Assembly: GCF_002269255.1 (NCBI RefSeq)
Contig: NZ_CP022823.1
Coordinates: 248,001-312,000, forward strand
Direction: 5' to 3'
Length of the DNA: 64,000 nucleotides
From: Klebsiella quasivariicola
GTDB taxonomy: Bacteria; Pseudomonadota; Gammaproteobacteria; Enterobacterales; Enterobacteriaceae
Translations under genes and position numbers: made by a program
In this document: in pieces, positions 34,524 to 42,947 of the stretch
Layout of the letters: every line of letters begins with the position of its first letter
Numbering within the stretch: position 1 is the first letter of the stretch
Notes under the pieces: model-generated
Told to the model about the DNA's origin: nothing
The model's input: the letters and a program-made list of their open reading frames with translations, nothing else
Database searches by the model: none

Positions 34524-34925
34524 TTAATTTTCATCCGCTAAACACTGCAAATGCCCATGGCGCACGCCGCGCTGGGCAATCACGTCGTCGGCAAAATGCT
34601 GTACCTCGGCCATGTCACCTTTCAGCACCGCAATCTCCAGGCAGTCGTCATGACTGATATGCACATGCAGCGTGGCGACGGAGAGATCGTGATGATGATG
34701 CTGGGTGGCCACCAGCCGGCTCGCCAGTTCGCGTTTCTCATGTTCATACACATACGACAGAACGGCATACCCGCGCCGTGATTCCGGCGACGGAGGATCC
34801 TGGTTGAGGGCGTCGCGCAGAATATCGCGTACCGCCTCCGAACGGTTGTGGTAGCCGCGGCGGGCGCTGAGCGCATCGAGGGCGGCCAGCAGATCATCAT
34901 CAAGGGTCAGGGTTACGCGCTGCAT
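34524..34925 (-). CDS. nikR: NikR, nickel-responsive repressor
   Basis: 133 residues. N-terminal ribbon-helix-helix (1-45) and C-terminal ACT-like nickel domain with all four high-affinity nickel ligands: H76, H87, H89 and C95 (in QHHHHD ... LHVHISHDDC). With nickel bound it represses nikABCDE. It overlaps the nikE end by 13 bases, so it is the last gene of the operon, as in E. coli. A matching operator lies upstream of nikA. Confidence 0.98.
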   Translation of the reverse strand: MQRVTLTLDDDLLAALDALSARRGYHNRSEAVRDILRDALNQDPPSPESRRGYAVLSYVYEHEKRELASRLVATQHHHHDLSVATLHVHISHDDCLEIAVLKGDMAEVQHFADDVIAQRGVRHGHLQCLADEN

Positions 34926-35704
34926 GGCATGGCCTCGTTAAGCAGAGTGGCAGGAAAAGGGGGGAGCACCGCCTGCTGGAGCGCTTGTCCGGCAGGAGAG
35001 CGCAGGCGCAGCGGTAAGCTGACCGTCGCGGTTTCGACGATGCGCCCCTGCTCCATCACCAGCACCCGCTGGCAAAAGCGCTCTACCAGCCGCAGGTCGT
35101 GGGTGATGAACAGGCAGGCGGTGTCAAACTGCGCCTGCAGGCGTTTGAGCAGGGCGATAATCTCCGCCTGCAGCAGCAGATCAAGATTCGATACTGCTTC
35201 ATCCAGGATCAACAGCTGCGGCCGCACCGCCAGGGCACGTGCCAGGCAGACGCGCTGCAGCTGTCCGCCGCTGAGCTGCGCCGGGCGCTTATCGAGCAGC
35301 GACGGCGCGAGGTCGACGGCCAGCAGCATCTCTTCCACCCGCCGCGCACGCTCCTCACGCGACAGGCGCAACAGATGGCGCAGCGGCTCGCTGACGATCT
35401 CGCGCACCGTTTTTCGCAGATTCACCGCGCTGAAGGCATCCTGAAACACCAGCTGAATATCACGGCGGAAGGCGCCCATGGCTTCGCCCTTGAGGGCGGT
35501 CAGCGGCGTGCCGCGCCAGGCAATATCGCCGTGCTGCGGCGTTTCCAGACCCACCAGCATCCGTGCCAGAGTGCTTTTCCCACAACCGCTGCGTCCGAGC
35601 AGGGCCACCGTTTCGCCGGGGGCGATGGCGAGTTGTATCTCATGCAGGACTCTGCCGTGGTGAGGGTAATCGTGGTTCACCCCGGTAGCGCTGAGTAGAT
35701 TCAT
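34913..35704 (-). CDS. nikE: NikE, nickel ABC importer ATPase
   Basis: 263 residues. Walker A GRSGCGKST (about 37-45), signature LSGGQLQR, Walker B LLILDEAVSNLD, typical of oligopeptide/nickel importers of the OppF type. With NikD it powers NikBC. Start overlaps the nikD stop by four bases. Confidence 0.97.
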   Translation of the reverse strand: MNLLSATGVNHDYPHHGRVLHEIQLAIAPGETVALLGRSGCGKSTLARMLVGLETPQHGDIAWRGTPLTALKGEAMGAFRRDIQLVFQDAFSAVNLRKTVREIVSEPLRHLLRLSREERARRVEEMLLAVDLAPSLLDKRPAQLSGGQLQRVCLARALAVRPQLLILDEAVSNLDLLLQAEIIALLKRLQAQFDTACLFITHDLRLVERFCQRVLVMEQGRIVETATVSLPLRLRSPAGQALQQAVLPPFPATLLNEAMPCSA

Positions 35705-36465
35705 GCTGTTTTCTCCAGCCCGTACAGCGCCAGATGTGCGGCCAGCAGGCGCTGGCTCAGCGGGTGCCGCGGGGCGCTAAATAGCGTATTCACATCGCAG
35801 TGTTCAACGAGACGACCGTTCTCCATGACCGTCACATGATGCGCCAGCCGCGCCACGACGCCCATGTCATGCGTCACCAGCAGCAGACCCAGACCGCGTC
35901 TGGCGACAATATCCGCCAGCAGATCGAGGATGCGCGCCTGGGCGATAGCATCGAGATCGGTCGTCGGCTCGTCGGCGATGATAAAGGGCGCGCGGCTGAG
36001 CAGGGCGAGAGCGACCATCATCCGCTGCAGCATGCCCCCGCTCATCTCAAAAGGGTAGCGCTTCAGCAGTACGTGCGGATTGTCCAGGCCGACCTCCTCC
36101 ATCGCTGCCAGCAGCACGGTATCGTTCGCTTCGCGCCCCGCCGCGCGGCAGGTTTCCCGGGCGTGGGCGGCCATGGTCTGCAGCGGGTTAAAGGCGCTGC
36201 GCGGATTCTGCATGATGGTGGCGATGGTCGCGCCGCGCAGCTGTTCGCCGTATACCGGAATGCCGTCGAGCAGCACCCGGCCGGCGGTCTGCCTGACGCC
36301 GGGCGGCAGCAGGCCCAGCGCGGCGGCGCAGGTCAGCGATTTTCCGCAGCCACTGCTGCCGAGCAGCGCCAGCACCTGCCCGCGGCGCAGGGTGAAGGAG
36401 ACGTCGCTGACCAGCGGGCGGTCGGCGGCAAGCGAGATCTGTTCCAGTTGGATCTTCTGCGGCAT
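35701..36465 (-). CDS. nikD: NikD, nickel ABC importer ATPase
   Basis: 254 residues. Walker A GSSGCGKS (about 36-43), signature MSGGMLQR and Walker B FIIADEPTTDLD. Partner ATPase of NikE. Its ATG shares one base with the nikC stop. Confidence 0.97.
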   Translation of the reverse strand: MPQKIQLEQISLAADRPLVSDVSFTLRRGQVLALLGSSGCGKSLTCAAALGLLPPGVRQTAGRVLLDGIPVYGEQLRGATIATIMQNPRSAFNPLQTMAAHARETCRAAGREANDTVLLAAMEEVGLDNPHVLLKRYPFEMSGGMLQRMMVALALLSRAPFIIADEPTTDLDAIAQARILDLLADIVARRGLGLLLVTHDMGVVARLAHHVTVMENGRLVEHCDVNTLFSAPRHPLSQRLLAAHLALYGLEKTA

Positions 36466-37298
36466 CAGTGGCTATGCTCCGCGATCAGGTGGGGATCGAG
36501 GCGATCGCGCAGCGCGTCGCCCAGCAGGTTAAAGGCCATCACGCTAATGAACAGCGCCAGTCCCGGCCAGACCATTTGCAGCGGCTGCGTCCAGATATAC
36601 TGCCGGGCGTCGTTGATCATCACTCCCCATTCCGCCGTCGGCGCGCTGACGCCGAGGCCGAGGAACGACATGCCGGCCACGTGGAGCATCATATGGCCGA
36701 TATCCAGCGAGGCGAGCACCAGCAGCGAGGGGATCACCGCCCCGGCCAGGTGGTCGCTGAACAGTCGCCAGCGGCTGGCGCCGCTCAGGCGGGCGGCGAG
36801 GATAAACTCACGCTGGCGCAGAGAGACCACCAGGTTACGTACCATTCTGGCGTACCAGGCCCAGTGTGACAGCGCAATGGCGAGGATCACATTGGTCAGC
36901 CCGGTGCCCAGCACCCCCACCATAAAGAACGACAGGATCGAGGTTGGAAAGGTCATAAACAATTCGGCGAGGCGCATCAGACCGCGATCGGCGCGGCCGC
37001 CCAGCAGCCCGGCGCTGCCGCCGACCGCCAGGCCGATCAGCAGCACCAGCAGCAGACAGGCCATCACCGCCCCCAGCGAAACGCGGGTGGCGGCCAGCAG
37101 GCGTGAGAAAATATCCCGGCCAAGATGATCGGTGCCGAGCCAGTGCGCTGCGCCCGGCGGCAGCAGCCGCTGTTGCAGGTCAATCGCCGCCGGATCCCAG
37201 GGCAGCCACCAGCCGCTGCCGATGGCGATAACGGCCAGCAGTGCGATGACCAGCATGGCCAGTTTTACCGGCCAGCGAAAGCGTTGTAGCCATCTCAT
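36465..37298 (-). CDS. nikC: NikC, nickel ABC importer permease
   Basis: 277 residues, about six helices, with the permease-ATPase contact (EAA-type) loop RLSGASRWRLFSDHLAGAVIP in the middle. Forms the inner-membrane channel with NikB. Four-base overlap with nikB. Confidence 0.97.
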   Translation of the reverse strand: MRWLQRFRWPVKLAMLVIALLAVIAIGSGWWLPWDPAAIDLQQRLLPPGAAHWLGTDHLGRDIFSRLLAATRVSLGAVMACLLLVLLIGLAVGGSAGLLGGRADRGLMRLAELFMTFPTSILSFFMVGVLGTGLTNVILAIALSHWAWYARMVRNLVVSLRQREFILAARLSGASRWRLFSDHLAGAVIPSLLVLASLDIGHMMLHVAGMSFLGLGVSAPTAEWGVMINDARQYIWTQPLQMVWPGLALFISVMAFNLLGDALRDRLDPHLIAEHSH

Positions 37299-38239
37299 GC
37301 GCTCACCTCCTCATGGCGGCGCAGGCGCGGGTCGAGCGCCGCGTTAAGCACATCTACCGCCAGATTAGCCAGCACGAACACCGTCACCATCATCAGGGTA
37401 AAGCATTGGATCACCGGGTAATCGCGATTGAAAATCGCGGAAACCGCGTAGCGGCCGACCCCGGGCCAGGCAAAGATATTTTCGATAATCATGGTGCCGC
37501 CGATCAGCTCGCCAATGTGCATGCCCATGGCGGTCACCACCGGCAGGGTGGCGTTGCGCAGGATATGTCGGCGCTCCACCTGGCGTGCGCTTAATCCGCG
37601 CAGCCGCGCCCACACCACGTGACGCTGACTGGCGGCGTCCAGCATGCTGGCGCGCAGCAGGCGGGCGTTGATCGCCAGCGACATAAAGGCGATGGAGACA
37701 GCGGGCAATATCAGGTGCTGCCAGTCGCCATACCCCATCGCCGGGAGCCACTGCAGATGTACGGAAAAGAGCATCACCAGCAGAAAGGCCAGCCAGAAGT
37801 TCGGCATTGAGACACCGAGAAAGGCAATCAGCCGTACGACATAGTCCGGCAGGCGATCGCGATGGCGCGCCGCCCAGATGCCCAGCGGCAAGGAGGTGAC
37901 GAGGATCAGCGCCAGCGCCGCGCCGGTGAGCAGCAGGGTGGCTGGCAGGAAGTGCAGCAGGTCATCCAGTACCGGGCGCTGGGTGGCATAGGAGAGACCG
38001 AAATCCAGGTGCAGCGCCCGCCACAGCCAGTGCAGATACTGCATCGCCAGCGGCTGGTTGAGCCCCAGCAGCTCGCGGGTCGAGGCTACCATCTCTTCAG
38101 TGGGCGGCAGGTTCGACAGGCGTAAATAATCCAGCGCCGGGTCGCCGGTGCCGAGCCGCAGCAGCAGAAAGATGATGGCGGAGGCGGCGAGCAGCAGCGG
38201 GATCAGCAGCAGCAGGCGGCGTAAAATATAGCGTAGCAT
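37295..38239 (-). CDS. nikB: NikB, nickel ABC importer permease
   Basis: 314 residues. Begins with the permease-type N-terminal helix MLRYILRRLLLLIPLLLAAS and carries the OppB-like EAA loop (ARLRGLSARQVERRHILRNA). Pairs with NikC. ATG shares a base with the nikA stop. Confidence 0.97.
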   Translation of the reverse strand: MLRYILRRLLLLIPLLLAASAIIFLLLRLGTGDPALDYLRLSNLPPTEEMVASTRELLGLNQPLAMQYLHWLWRALHLDFGLSYATQRPVLDDLLHFLPATLLLTGAALALILVTSLPLGIWAARHRDRLPDYVVRLIAFLGVSMPNFWLAFLLVMLFSVHLQWLPAMGYGDWQHLILPAVSIAFMSLAINARLLRASMLDAASQRHVVWARLRGLSARQVERRHILRNATLPVVTAMGMHIGELIGGTMIIENIFAWPGVGRYAVSAIFNRDYPVIQCFTLMMVTVFVLANLAVDVLNAALDPRLRRHEEVSA

Positions 38240-39807
38240 TATGGCGTTACCGGGTTAATCTGGTCGAAAGGGATCTCGGTAGTCACCGGGGCGAACGGGA
38301 TCTCCCCGACCTCCTGGTGCGCAACCGACATCAGCGAGACATAGCTGATGGGCAGATACACCGCGTCCTGATGCAGGCGGGTCAGCACATCGTGGTACAG
38401 TTTTCTCCGCAGCGCCTCGTCCCCGGTGGTCAGCACTTCGCTAATCTCTTTATCAATCAGCGCCTTGTCCGGCAGGCCTCGCTGGGCCTGGTAATCCGCA
38501 TGCGACGGCACGCGCATCGAGCTTAAAAAGGCATGCGGATCGTAGGGCGCCCCCCAGGTGCGATTGAAGATCATGCCGAAGCGGCCTTCGCGCTGGCGGG
38601 CGTAGATGCTGCTCTCCTCCTCGCCCACCAGGGTGACCTGGACGCCGACCTGCCGCAGATTGGCCTGAATAATTTCGGCCATTGATTTAGCCAGCGCGTC
38701 GGTGCCGATAAACGCCAGCTCAATTGCCAGCGGTTGCCCGGCTTTTTGTCGCCAGGGCTGGCCTTCCGGCTGCTGCCAGCCGGCCTGCTCCAGCAGGGCG
38801 CGGGCTTTTGCCGGATCGTAACGGCGCGGCGTCAGATCCTGCGGCGCGTAGGGGACCGAGGGGGCAAACAGGGTGTCGGCAACCTGCTGGGTGCCGTAGA
38901 GCACGCTATCGACGAGGGTCTGTTTGTCGACGGCGTAGTTGAGCGCCTCGCGAACCGCCTGCTCGCGGGTCGGCCCCTGGCTGGTATTTAGCGCCAGCAT
39001 CACCGTCTCCGCCGGGGCGGACAGACGAGCCACGTAGCCGGGGTGATGGCGAAAACGCTCGAAGGTGTCCAGCGGCAGCAGCCCTTCATCGCCGTAAAGC
39101 ATATCGATTTCCCCGGTTTCGAACGCCACCGCCCGGCTGGTAGCGTCGGGGATCACCTTGATGGTGATTTGCTGCAGCGCGGGTTTGCGACCCCAGTAGT
39201 GTTCATTGCGTACCAGCACATCGCGCTGATTGAGCTGCGAGCTTGCCAGCCGCCACGGGCCGGTGCCGATCGGGGCTTTAATGCCTCTGGCGGTACCGCC
39301 ATCGATAAACTGCGAGGGGGCGATAAAGCGGAACGGACGGGGCAGGGCCAGCTCTTGTAGTAAGGGCGCGTAGGCGCTTTTCAGGGTGATCTGCAGCTCA
39401 GTAGCGCTGAGTGCCCGCACGTCGGTGATCTGATTGGCGAGCTCAAGCCAGGCATGGCGTTGGCGGTTGGCCAGCACAGCCTGGAAATTGGCTACCGCGG
39501 CCTGGGCGTTAAACGGTTCGCCATTGGAGAACGTCACATCGTCGCGCAGGGTAAACTGCCAGGTTTTACCATCGGCGGAGTGATGCCAGCGGATCGCCAG
39601 CCAGGGCTGTACGCTGCCGTCAGCCTGATACTTCACCAGCGGTTCATAAACCATGCTTTGGGCAAACATCTGGTTGGGTGTATAGAGATGCGGATTGAGC
39701 GGGCCGACGTTAACCGGCCAGGCGGTGGTGAGCTGGTGCTGTGCGGCCTGAGCCAGTAAAGGGACGCAGGCAACCAGCGCCAGCAGGGTGAGGCGGATAG
39801 TAGACAA
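38239..39807 (-). CDS. nikA: NikA, periplasmic nickel-binding protein
   Basis: 522 residues with a signal peptide (about 1-21, cut after AQA). SBP family 5 fold. It matches E. coli NikA throughout, including LTTAWPVNVGPLNPHLYTPNQ at the mature start and the segment SSMRVPSHADY that carries the nickel-contact His of the family. It delivers nickel (as a metallophore or histidine complex) to NikBC for urease and hydrogenase maturation. First gene of the operon. Confidence 0.98.
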   Translation of the reverse strand: MSTIRLTLLALVACVPLLAQAAQHQLTTAWPVNVGPLNPHLYTPNQMFAQSMVYEPLVKYQADGSVQPWLAIRWHHSADGKTWQFTLRDDVTFSNGEPFNAQAAVANFQAVLANRQRHAWLELANQITDVRALSATELQITLKSAYAPLLQELALPRPFRFIAPSQFIDGGTARGIKAPIGTGPWRLASSQLNQRDVLVRNEHYWGRKPALQQITIKVIPDATSRAVAFETGEIDMLYGDEGLLPLDTFERFRHHPGYVARLSAPAETVMLALNTSQGPTREQAVREALNYAVDKQTLVDSVLYGTQQVADTLFAPSVPYAPQDLTPRRYDPAKARALLEQAGWQQPEGQPWRQKAGQPLAIELAFIGTDALAKSMAEIIQANLRQVGVQVTLVGEEESSIYARQREGRFGMIFNRTWGAPYDPHAFLSSMRVPSHADYQAQRGLPDKALIDKEISEVLTTGDEALRRKLYHDVLTRLHQDAVYLPISYVSLMSVAHQEVGEIPFAPVTTEIPFDQINPVTP

Positions 39808-39831
39808 GACGGTGATCTCAGCGACAGGAAA

Positions 39832-39859
39832 GTATGACGATTTTAGTGATTCATCATAC
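39832..39859. promoter_or_regulatory. NikR operator
   Basis: GTATGA-N16-TCATAC, an exact match to the E. coli NikR palindrome, 25 bases upstream of the nikA start. Confidence 0.95.
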
Positions 39860-39945
39860 TTTGGGAGTAACCTGGATCAATATTGCGCCGGAAAGTATAA
39901 GAAAATCGTATCATTGCGCGCGGGCGGCAGGCGCCACCTTATCCC
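39860..39945 (-). promoter_or_regulatory. nikA distal promoter region
   Basis: 86 bases between the NikR site and the LysR gene stop. The minus strand contains TTGAT (plus 39876-39880), one half of an FNR site TTGAT-N4-ATCAA; the other half is poor (GTTAC). The nik operon is FNR-dependent in E. coli, so a degenerate site here is possible. Confidence 0.35.
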
Positions 39946-40806
39946 TCAGGGCGCGCGGAACAGCTCCAGCAGCGTGGCCACCTGTTCGTCGATCGGCGCC
40001 AGGTCCCGCTTAACGATCAGGTGCAGCGGCGTCGCGCGGCGCGCGCCGTGGCTGAGGGGCAGCCGCTTCAGCACGCCCTGGTCGAGATGGGGGCGAATGC
40101 GCTCCTCCGGCAGCCAGCCGAACCCGACCTGATACATCACCGCATCAATGGCGGCGTCAATGGTGGAGAAGGTCCAGGCGTCACGCGTCGCCTGGCCGTC
40201 GCCGGTCTGGTCGGCAATGCGCACCAGCGGCCACGGCGCCAGCGCGCTATCCTCCAGCGGCCCGTCGAGCGCGGTGAGAGGATGGTCGCGGTGGGCGACG
40301 GCGATGAAATCAATATTCATCAGCCACTCTCCGCGGCCGGTAATATCCTGGCGGCGGGTCAGCACCATCACATCGGCTTCCGTCCGCGCCGCGCTCTCGT
40401 CATCAACGTTTTCCAGCACTTCGGTGAGTCTGACCTGGGTCTGCGGATAGCGCTGCTGAAACTGACGCAAAATCGCGAACAGCCGCTGACGCGGGAAAAT
40501 GCTGTCGACCACCAGATCCAGGCGGGTGCGCGCCCCGTTACGCAGGGTGGCGGCGTGCGTCTCGACGTAGGCAAAAGCCTGCAGCAGCGGTTTGACCTGA
40601 TTCAGCAGTAGTTCACCCGCGGGAGTGAGCACTGCCCGCCGGCCGGACGGCGCCAGCAGCGCCACGCCTAAGCGCTCCTGCAGCAGCGCGAGGTTATAGC
40701 TCACCGATGACTGACTGCGGTTGGTCTCCTCCGCCGCTCTGGCAAAGCTCCCCAATTCCACTACCTTTTCGAGTAACGCCCACTGCTCCAGGGTTGTCTT
40801 GTGCAT
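39946..40806 (-). CDS. LysR-family regulator, probable controller of padC
   Basis: 286 residues. Winged helix-turn-helix (about 1-60; GSFARAAEETNRSQSSVSYNLALLQERLG), then a substrate-binding domain. It lies divergently from padC with a perfect palindrome in the 100-base gap, the usual layout for a LysR regulator of phenolic acid decarboxylase. The effector would be a hydroxycinnamic acid (inference). ATG at 40806 preferred; a TTG two codons earlier is possible. Confidence 0.85.
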   Translation of the reverse strand: MHKTTLEQWALLEKVVELGSFARAAEETNRSQSSVSYNLALLQERLGVALLAPSGRRAVLTPAGELLLNQVKPLLQAFAYVETHAATLRNGARTRLDLVVDSIFPRQRLFAILRQFQQRYPQTQVRLTEVLENVDDESAARTEADVMVLTRRQDITGRGEWLMNIDFIAVAHRDHPLTALDGPLEDSALAPWPLVRIADQTGDGQATRDAWTFSTIDAAIDAVMYQVGFGWLPEERIRPHLDQGVLKRLPLSHGARRATPLHLIVKRDLAPIDEQVATLLELFRAP

Positions 40807-40819
40807 AATCAATCTAAAA

Positions 40820-40840
40820 TTTGGATGTATTTAATCCAAA
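40820..40840. promoter_or_regulatory. Operator-like palindrome between LysR gene and padC
   Basis: TTTGGAT-N7-ATCCAAA, perfect 7-base arms with an AT-rich 7-base centre, located 14 bases upstream of the LysR gene start and 67 bases upstream of padC. It is the natural binding site for the LysR regulator. Confidence 0.7.
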
Positions 40841-40906
40841 CATAGCGTTATTCATTCATTTTTTAAAGACGTATGCTGTCCTCAACAAAACAGAGGAGAA
40901 TAAATG

Positions 40907-41410
40907 ATGAGCACTTTCGACAAACATGACCTCAGCGGCTTTATCGGTAAACATCTGGTCTACACCTACGACAACGGCTGGAACTACGAGATTTACGTCA
41001 AAAATGGCCACACCCTCGACTACCGTATTCACAGCGGCATCGTCGGCAATCGCTGGGTGAAAGATCAGGAAGCGTACATTGTGCGGGTGGGGGAAAGTAT
41101 CTACAAAATCTCCTGGACCGAGCCGACCGGCACCGACGTTAGCCTGATCGTCAACCTGGGCGACAAACTGTTCCACGGCACCATTTTCTTCCCGCGCTGG
41201 ATCATGAATAACCCGGAAAAAACCATCTGCTTCCAGAACGATCACATTCCGCTGATGAATTCGTATCGCGATGCCGGCCCGGCCTACCCGACAGAAGTAA
41301 TTGACGAGTTCGCCACTATCACCTTCATTCGCGACTGTGGCGCAGATAATGACGAGGTCATTAATTGCCCGGCGAGTGAATTGCCTGCGGATTTCCCTGC
41401 AAATTTGTAA
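40907..41410 (+). CDS. padC: PadC, phenolic acid decarboxylase
   Basis: 167 residues, cofactor-free beta-barrel decarboxylase. It converts ferulic, p-coumaric and caffeic acid to their 4-vinyl derivatives, detoxifying plant phenolics. The whole sequence follows the bacterial PAD family (GFIGKHLVYTYDNGWNYE, DYRIHSGIVGNRWVKDQ, FFPRWI, HIPLMNSYRDAGPAYPTEV), including the paired active-site Tyr, Arg and Glu residues of that family. ATG at 40907 is preferred because GAGGAG (40893-40898) is 8 bases upstream; an ATG three bases earlier is too close. Confidence 0.94.
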   Translation: MSTFDKHDLSGFIGKHLVYTYDNGWNYEIYVKNGHTLDYRIHSGIVGNRWVKDQEAYIVRVGESIYKISWTEPTGTDVSLIVNLGDKLFHGTIFFPRWIMNNPEKTICFQNDHIPLMNSYRDAGPAYPTEVIDEFATITFIRDCGADNDEVINCPASELPADFPANL

Positions 41411-41518
41411 TTCAACAGCAATAAATTTGTGATCTGCACGAACATTTTGTCATTAAGCGTAACGATCGCTAATTAAAGTATTGTGTATTGGTTTAATTCC
41501 CGTTTACTTTCTGCTATT

Positions 41519-41555
41519 GCGTTCCTGTTTATTTCCGCTTAACAGGAACGCTTTC
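41519..41555 (+). terminator. Hairpin downstream of padC
   Basis: GCGTTCCTGTT and AACAGGAACGC form a perfect 11-bp stem with an 11-base loop, followed by TTTCC. It lies 109 bases after the padC stop; weak T-run. Confidence 0.6.
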
Positions 41556-41591
41556 CTGTCATATCCCTGCCATAAAAAATTCCTATCATAC

Positions 41592-41608
41592 TGTTTAGTA
41601 ATGAGTTA
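41592..41608 (+). promoter_or_regulatory. Candidate PhoP box of the arn operon
   Basis: TGTTTA-GTAAT-GAGTTA. First half perfect to (G/T)GTTTA, second half 4 of 6, spacing of 5 correct. Direct PhoP control of this operon, besides PmrA, has been reported in Klebsiella as I recall. Confidence 0.5.
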
Positions 41609-41635
41609 TTTCTTATTCTGAGAAAATATTAATTT

Positions 41636-41652
41636 CTTAATATTATCCTAAG
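41636..41652 (+). promoter_or_regulatory. PmrA box of the arn operon
   Basis: CTTAAT-ATTAT-CCTAAG matches (C/T)TTAA(G/T)-N5-(C/T)TTAA(G/T) with one mismatch. It lies 154 bases upstream of arnB, implying a long, AT-rich 5' leader. Confidence 0.75.
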
Positions 41653-41806
41653 CAAGGTCGACTACATTAATAGTGGTCGAAATACCCTGAAATGGAATGC
41701 CGCGCTGAACTCACTTCATTTTAATTTCGTTTAAGTCCGCAGGCGCAGGATATTTTATTCTAACGACCCTGATTTGTGCGTGGGTCATCTACAAAACAGG
41801 ATGATG

Positions 41807-42946
41807 ATGAGCGATTTTTTGCCGTTTTCGCGCCCGTCGATGGGCGACGCAGAGCTGGCTGCGCTGCGTGAAGTTTTAGCGTCGGGCTGGATCACCACCG
41901 GACCGAAAAATCAGGCACTTGAAGCGGCATTCTGCCAGCTGACCGGCAACCGCCACGCGATTGCCGTCAGTTCAGCGACCGGCGGGATGCATGTGACCCT
42001 GATGGCGCTGGGTATCGGCCCCGGCGATGAAGTCATTACGCCGTCCCAGACCTGGGTCTCCACTCTCAATATGATCTGCCTGCTGGGCGCCACGCCGGTG
42101 ATGATCGACGTCGATAACGACAATCTGATGATCACCCCTGACGCGGTGGAAGCGGCGATCACTTCGCGTACCAAAGCGATAATTCCTGTGCACTACGCGG
42201 GCGCGCCAGCCGACATCGACGCCATTCGCGCGGTGGGCGAGCGCCACGGCCTTCCGGTGATCGAAGACGCCGCCCATGCGGCGGGGACCCACTATAAAGG
42301 CCGCCACGTGGGCTGGCAGGGGACCGCCATTTTCTCGTTCCACGCGATCAAAAACATGACCTGCGCCGAAGGCGGGCTGATTGTCACCGACGACGACGAG
42401 CTGGCCTCCCGCATCCGCAGCCTGAAATTCCATGGCCTGGGCGTGGACGCCTATGACCGCCAGACCCACGGCCGCGCGCCGCAGGCGGAGGTGATCACCC
42501 CGGGCTTTAAGTACAACCTCGCCGACATCAACGCCGCCCTGGCGCTGGTGCAGCTGGAAAAACTGAGCCACGCCAATCAGCGCCGGACGGAAATTGCTCA
42601 GCGCTACCTGCGCGAGCTGGCGGACACGCCGTTTACCCCGCTGACCGTCCCGGCATGGGATCACCAGCACGCCTGGCACCTGTTTATCATCCGCGTCGAT
42701 GAGGCCGCGTGCGGCATCAGCCGCGACGCGCTGATGGAAAAGCTGAAGGCGATGGGCATCGGCACTGGTTTGCACTTTCGTGCGGCTCATACGCAAAAAT
42801 ATTACCGCGAACGCTTCCCTGAGGTTTCCCTGCCGAATACCGAATGGAACAGCGCCCGCATCTGTTCTCTCCCATTGTTCCCGGACATGACCGATGACGA
42901 TGTCACTCGCGTTATCTCCGCACTGCGCCAGTTGTCAGGACGTTGA
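41807..42946 (+). CDS. arnB: ArnB, UDP-4-amino-4-deoxy-L-arabinose aminotransferase
   Basis: 379-residue PLP enzyme that transaminates UDP-Ara4O to UDP-L-Ara4N with glutamate. PLP lysine is K182 in SFHAIKNMTCAEGG; SSATGGMH (55-62) and EDAAHAAG (153-160) shape the cofactor site. Three ATGs in a row at 41801, 41804 and 41807; the last has the best spacing from ACAGG. First gene of an unbroken seven-gene operon. Confidence 0.97.
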   Translation: MSDFLPFSRPSMGDAELAALREVLASGWITTGPKNQALEAAFCQLTGNRHAIAVSSATGGMHVTLMALGIGPGDEVITPSQTWVSTLNMICLLGATPVMIDVDNDNLMITPDAVEAAITSRTKAIIPVHYAGAPADIDAIRAVGERHGLPVIEDAAHAAGTHYKGRHVGWQGTAIFSFHAIKNMTCAEGGLIVTDDDELASRIRSLKFHGLGVDAYDRQTHGRAPQAEVITPGFKYNLADINAALALVQLEKLSHANQRRTEIAQRYLRELADTPFTPLTVPAWDHQHAWHLFIIRVDEAACGISRDALMEKLKAMGIGTGLHFRAAHTQKYYRERFPEVSLPNTEWNSARICSLPLFPDMTDDDVTRVISALRQLSGR

Positions 42947-42947
42947 T

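Larger units (their letters stand above)
41411..41806 (+). promoter_or_regulatory. padC-arnB intergenic region (396 bases)
   Basis: Distinctly AT-rich against both neighbours. Contains the padC hairpin, the PhoP-like and PmrA boxes, and about 100 bases of leader between the likely transcription start (near 41675) and arnB. No open reading frame with a convincing start, and no obvious attenuator peptide was seen in the leader. Confidence 0.6.
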
